64,000 bases of DNA, taken from the NCBI GenBank assembly GCA_903906315.1, contig CAIVJW010000007.1:1-64000 (forward strand), given 5' to 3'. This stretch comes from an uncultured delta proteobacterium. Lineage in GTDB: Bacteria > Myxococcota_A > Polyangia > Polyangiales > Polyangiaceae. The notes under the pieces were generated by a model. That model searched no databases. It had not been told where the DNA came from and saw nothing but the letters and a program-made list of their open reading frames with translations. Both the position numbers and the translations under genes were made by a program. Shown piece after piece: positions 61,383 through 64,000 of the stretch (its first letter is position 1; each line of letters starts with the position of its first letter).

Positions 61383-62354
61383 TCAGACGGGCTGCTTCGG
61401 AGCGTCGTCGGCGGGGCTCGTGGGGGCGGACGCCTTGCCCCGCGCGTGCGGCGCGAAGAAGGATCGCGTCGCGTTGGCCACGAGCTGCGGGGCGCTCGGG
61501 TCCCGGTCGTGGAGGTTGCCGAAGAAGTCGTACAACCACTGCATGTGCGTGAGACACGTGCCGTCCTGCAGGTCGAGGTCGCGCTCGGTCACACCGCCGA
61601 CGGCGCGCGCGGACTGGGCTCCGGCGACCTCGAGGGCCTTGCCGCCGAGCTCGAGCGCCGCAACCAGCTCGAGCGTGACGTGCTCATGCGCGAGCCGCGC
61701 CGCCACGCGCGCGTCCTTGCCGCGGAGCGCCTCGCGCGCGAGCGGGACGAGCAGAGCGACGGCGGCGGCAAGGGGCTTCGGGGTCACCGCCTTCGAGTAC
61801 GCCGTCGTCACCATGCCGCGGAGCACGGCGTTCCTCTTCGTCGCGTGCTCCAGGGCCGTGTAGAGAACATCGTAGTCCTGGCGGACGGCCTTGGCCGCGC
61901 GGTCGACGCCCACGTCGGCTCCGCCCTGCTCCACCTCGGCGGCCGCCGCGCGGCCCTCGAAGCGCGCGAGCATCGAGCGCAACCGCAGACCCTCCGCGAA
62001 GGCCACGCGCACGTGGCCGACCGAGAAGCCCACGAGCTTGCCGACCTCGGCGGCGGGCGTGCGCCCGAGCCATGCGGCGATGTCGCCCGACCAACGAAGG
62101 AGGTCGGTGAGGATCTTCGCGCTCGTGATGCGCCGCCCGAGGCCGAGGCGCTCGTCGGGGTCGAGGTCGACGGCGTACATGTCACGGTCGACATCCGTCG
62201 GCGCGCCGAGCGCGGCGCCCACGCCGTCCCAGGTGAGGGCCACCATCGTGCCCGGCGCCGCCGGGGCCTGATCCGCGAAGGCGGCGACGGGTGGATCGAC
62301 GGCGTGTTGGGTGAGCTGCTCGGTTCCTTTGCTCGCGTTCGTGCGCCTGGCCAT
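61383..62354 (-). CDS. Hypothetical helical protein
   Basis: 323 residues, soluble, mostly helical and Ala-rich, with no signal peptide or membrane span. Distinct parts are a 40-residue flexible start, a helical body including ITSAKILTDLLRWSGDIAAWLG and HVTLELVAALELGGKALEVAG, and a Pro/Ala tail. I recognise no family. Coding character is good, and a TGG-TAGTTT box ends 6 nt before ATG 62354, so expression is plausible. Function unknown. Confidence 0.75.
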   Translation of the reverse strand: MARRTNASKGTEQLTQHAVDPPVAAFADQAPAAPGTMVALTWDGVGAALGAPTDVDRDMYAVDLDPDERLGLGRRITSAKILTDLLRWSGDIAAWLGRTPAAEVGKLVGFSVGHVRVAFAEGLRLRSMLARFEGRAAAAEVEQGGADVGVDRAAKAVRQDYDVLYTALEHATKRNAVLRGMVTTAYSKAVTPKPLAAAVALLVPLAREALRGKDARVAARLAHEHVTLELVAALELGGKALEVAGAQSARAVGGVTERDLDLQDGTCLTHMQWLYDFFGNLHDRDPSAPQLVANATRSFFAPHARGKASAPTSPADDAPKQPV

Positions 62355-62701
62355 GGCGGGAAACTACCAGGAGGCGCGACGGCGCGGCAAGACCGAATGC
62401 CCGGAGAAGAACGGCATGCTCGGCGTCCGCCAGGCAAACCGCGCTAGACCGTGGACGCATCGGTCACTGCTGGAGAATCCCCAGGCTCGCGCGGGCTGGC
62501 CGCGCCCCCCCCAGGCGCAAATACCGCGCCAGACAACCGCGCGATCCAGGAAGGATTCGGCGAATTTCCATGGTGGCACATTCCACGATTGGAGCGCCCG
62601 CACCCGCCATCGGCACCATGCCGATCCGAGGTCGGCTGCGCAGGTGGGGCCTTCCTGCATGCGGCCCCGCTTCGCTCAGAAGGCTCCAAGGGAGGCTCTG
62701 C
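62355..62701. other. Intergenic region without a supported gene
   Basis: About 350 nt of lower and more even base composition than the rest of the window. It holds the -10 box of the minus-strand gene at its left edge and a GGGAGG ribosome-binding site at its right edge. No frame shows protein-like sequence, and I saw no strong hairpin. Confidence 0.5.
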
Positions 62702-63007
62702 ATGTTGCGCATGGCCCGCGGCTCGAATCATCGACTCGTCATGTTCATCGCTCTCACGGGCGCATCCGGAGTGGCATGCAGCTCTGCCGAGCTGCCTGCG
62801 GACGAGCGCGAGCGGACCTCCGAGGTCGCGTCGCAGCTCGAGGAGGCGGTGGGTGAACACTACTGCGGAGAGCTCCCCTCGCAGGCGGCGCGCGGCGCGC
62901 GGTGGGCGGAACGCGAGCATGGATTCGTCCGGTGGCAGCAAGGACAGCGCGGCAGCCAGCGCGTGGCGGTGAAGGGAGGCGTCCTGTGCGGAAGCTGGCG
63001 CTGCTAA
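62702..63007 (+). CDS. Small lipoprotein upstream of the trypsin-like gene
   Basis: 101 residues from ATG 62702 with a GGGAGG ribosome-binding site. Signal peptide with lipobox GVAC, then an acidic helical part (ELPADERERTSEVASQLEEA) and a basic Gly/Arg/Gln-rich tail (ARGARWAEREHGFVRW...) with three further cysteines. The tail looks unlike the first half, so a frameshift cannot be excluded. It overlaps the next gene by 22 nt, which suggests coupling and possibly a propeptide-like or partner role. Confidence 0.55.
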   Translation: MLRMARGSNHRLVMFIALTGASGVACSSAELPADERERTSEVASQLEEAVGEHYCGELPSQAARGARWAEREHGFVRWQQGQRGSQRVAVKGGVLCGSWRC

Positions 63008-64000
63008 CCGGAGCCTTGTTGGGCGTATCCGCCTCGGGGCGGGCCTGGGCGAACGATGGGTTCGTCGATGCCGACAACACCTACAATGCGACGGTGTATT
63101 TGTCGACGCTGGACGCCGATGGCGTGGGCCATAGCGGCTGCTCCGGCATCCTCGTCACGCCGAGATGGATCCTTACTGCGAACCACTGCGTGGCGGGGTA
63201 CCTCTCGCACGGCATCGCGCCGGATGTCGAGTTCGGGAGCCCGCACGGACCGCACGGCGGCGTGCACGCAGAGTCGGTGTATTTCGCGACCGACACGGTC
63301 AACCACCAGCTATGGACAATGATGGTGGGCGTGATCGCACCGACGCTGAGCTTCGATGACGCGGCGCGCGATCTGGCACTGGTCAAGCTGAACCGCAGGG
63401 TACCGCCGAACGTGGCAACTCCCATTCGCCCACCAACGGCGGTCGCCGAGTGCTATTCCGCGGCATCCACTGGCCTCGTCGTCGGGTTCGGTCGCACCAA
63501 CACATCCTTCTGTGACGGTTTGGATACGACGACCGTCGGGCCCGACAGCACAATACGGCACGTGCTCAGCGCGGATGGATGGGAATGGTCATACCAGCCT
63601 CAGCAGGCGGGCAACTTCGCAGTCTACGAGCGGGCTATCACGGGCCAGCCGACCCTCGAGCCACTCACTGCGCTGATAGCTGCTTGTGACGCGTATGACG
63701 GCCCGGCGGAGGCCGACAGGGGCGGGCCACTGTTCGCGCGCGCCCAGGGCTCACTCGTGCCGACCTCGTTGTGTGGCATTGGAAGTGGTTACGCGCCGCG
63801 GCTCTGGACCTTCCTCGGGATGCCGTGGTGGGCGGACATTCAGTATGCCTACGCCGCGACCGACAGCCCCAGCGCGCTTGACTTCATCAACTCGCATATT
63901 CGCCTCCCGGACGGGACCTACGACGGCGAGTGCGTCGCCGCACCCGGGAGCGATCCGGATGGTGATGGCATCGCGTCGGACTGTGATGTCTGTCCGACCG
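62986..64000 (+). CDS. Trypsin-fold secreted protein, catalytic Ser replaced (3' partial)
   Basis: Open to the right edge (338 residues seen) from GTG 62986 with a GGGAGG ribosome-binding site. A signal peptide is followed by a chymotrypsin-like domain: SGCSGILVTPRWILTANHCV (His), AARDLALVKL (Asp), and the position of GDSGGP reads ADRGGPLF, so the nucleophile is Arg. After it comes SDPDGDGIASDCDVCPT, the start of thrombospondin type 3 calcium-binding repeats. Codon use includes many A/T-ending codons, unlike its neighbours. Probably a secreted pseudo-protease or a decayed gene. Confidence 0.8.
   Translation, partial: MRKLALLTGALLGVSASGRAWANDGFVDADNTYNATVYLSTLDADGVGHSGCSGILVTPRWILTANHCVAGYLSHGIAPDVEFGSPHGPHGGVHAESVYFATDTVNHQLWTMMVGVIAPTLSFDDAARDLALVKLNRRVPPNVATPIRPPTAVAECYSAASTGLVVGFGRTNTSFCDGLDTTTVGPDSTIRHVLSADGWEWSYQPQQAGNFAVYERAITGQPTLEPLTALIAACDAYDGPAEADRGGPLFARAQGSLVPTSLCGIGSGYAPRLWTFLGMPWWADIQYAYAATDSPSALDFINSHIRLPDGTYDGECVAAPGSDPDGDGIASDCDVCPT

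Noticed and set aside
62574-62592. Possible sigma-54 promoter (TGGCAC followed by TTGG) upstream of the 62702 gene
   Set aside because: The distance between the two elements is about 4 nt too long for the strict -24/-12 spacing, and the -12 element lacks the GC.

Overview
This window is chromosomal DNA of a very GC-rich Gram-negative bacterium, most likely a myxobacterium (phylum Myxococcota, Polyangiales/Sorangium-like). The evidence is near-exclusive G/C at third codon positions and many lipoproteins with a lipobox followed by Gly/Ser/Thr-rich linkers. Other signs are Cys-rich secreted proteins, PilZ proteins, a FrzS-like receiver/coiled-coil protein and a FecR-type partner of an ECF sigma factor. 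No phage, insertion sequence, CRISPR array, tRNA or rRNA was seen.

Layout. 1-4.4 kb: tail of a secreted protein, then a three-gene nucleoside-type ABC importer. 4.5-9.6 kb: spermidine-synthase-like membrane protein, OmpA lipoprotein, larE and a metallo-beta-lactamase-fold hydrolase. 9.6-14.2 kb: zinc-type outer-membrane porin/receptor with a His-rich partner, a beta-propeller protein, an SH3b-NlpC/P60 lipoprotein and a cyclophilin. 14.2-25 kb: GMC oxidoreductase with a coupled small protein, PEP-synthase/PPDK regulator, dnaJ, malQ, a glutathione transferase and an acyl-CoA dehydrogenase. 25-34 kb: Uma2 nuclease, acyl-CoA synthetase, two PilZ proteins, TPR-like proteins and the ECF sigma/FecR pair. 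34-49 kb: punA-cdd, the FrzS-like protein, a pfkA relic, EamA transporter, PhyH oxygenase, HtrA protease, proC, pepP, Cys-rich lipoproteins, a cytochrome and an AI-2E-type transporter. 49.4-49.8 kb: rnpB (RNase P RNA) with promoter and terminator. 50-53.9 kb: exported methyltransferase, haem lipoprotein, A-type Fe-S carrier and an LTD lipoprotein. 53.97-59.84 kb: a four-gene, fully overlapping operon in which a secreted S41 peptidase plus lipoprotein pair occurs twice. 59.9-64 kb: PFK-2/FBPase-2, an unknown protein, and a trypsin-fold protein without its catalytic serine that runs off the window.

How the parts may work together. The nucleoside importer and punA-cdd fit nucleoside salvage. The eukaryote-type PFK-2/FBPase-2, the degraded pfkA, malQ and the PEP-synthase/PPDK regulator suggest unusual control of glycolysis and gluconeogenesis. 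Many genes carry an extended -10 box ending 5-11 nt before the start codon and lack a Shine-Dalgarno sequence, so leaderless mRNAs are probably common; rnpB gives an internal calibration of where transcription begins. The duplicated S41-lipoprotein operon is the best candidate for an undescribed system.
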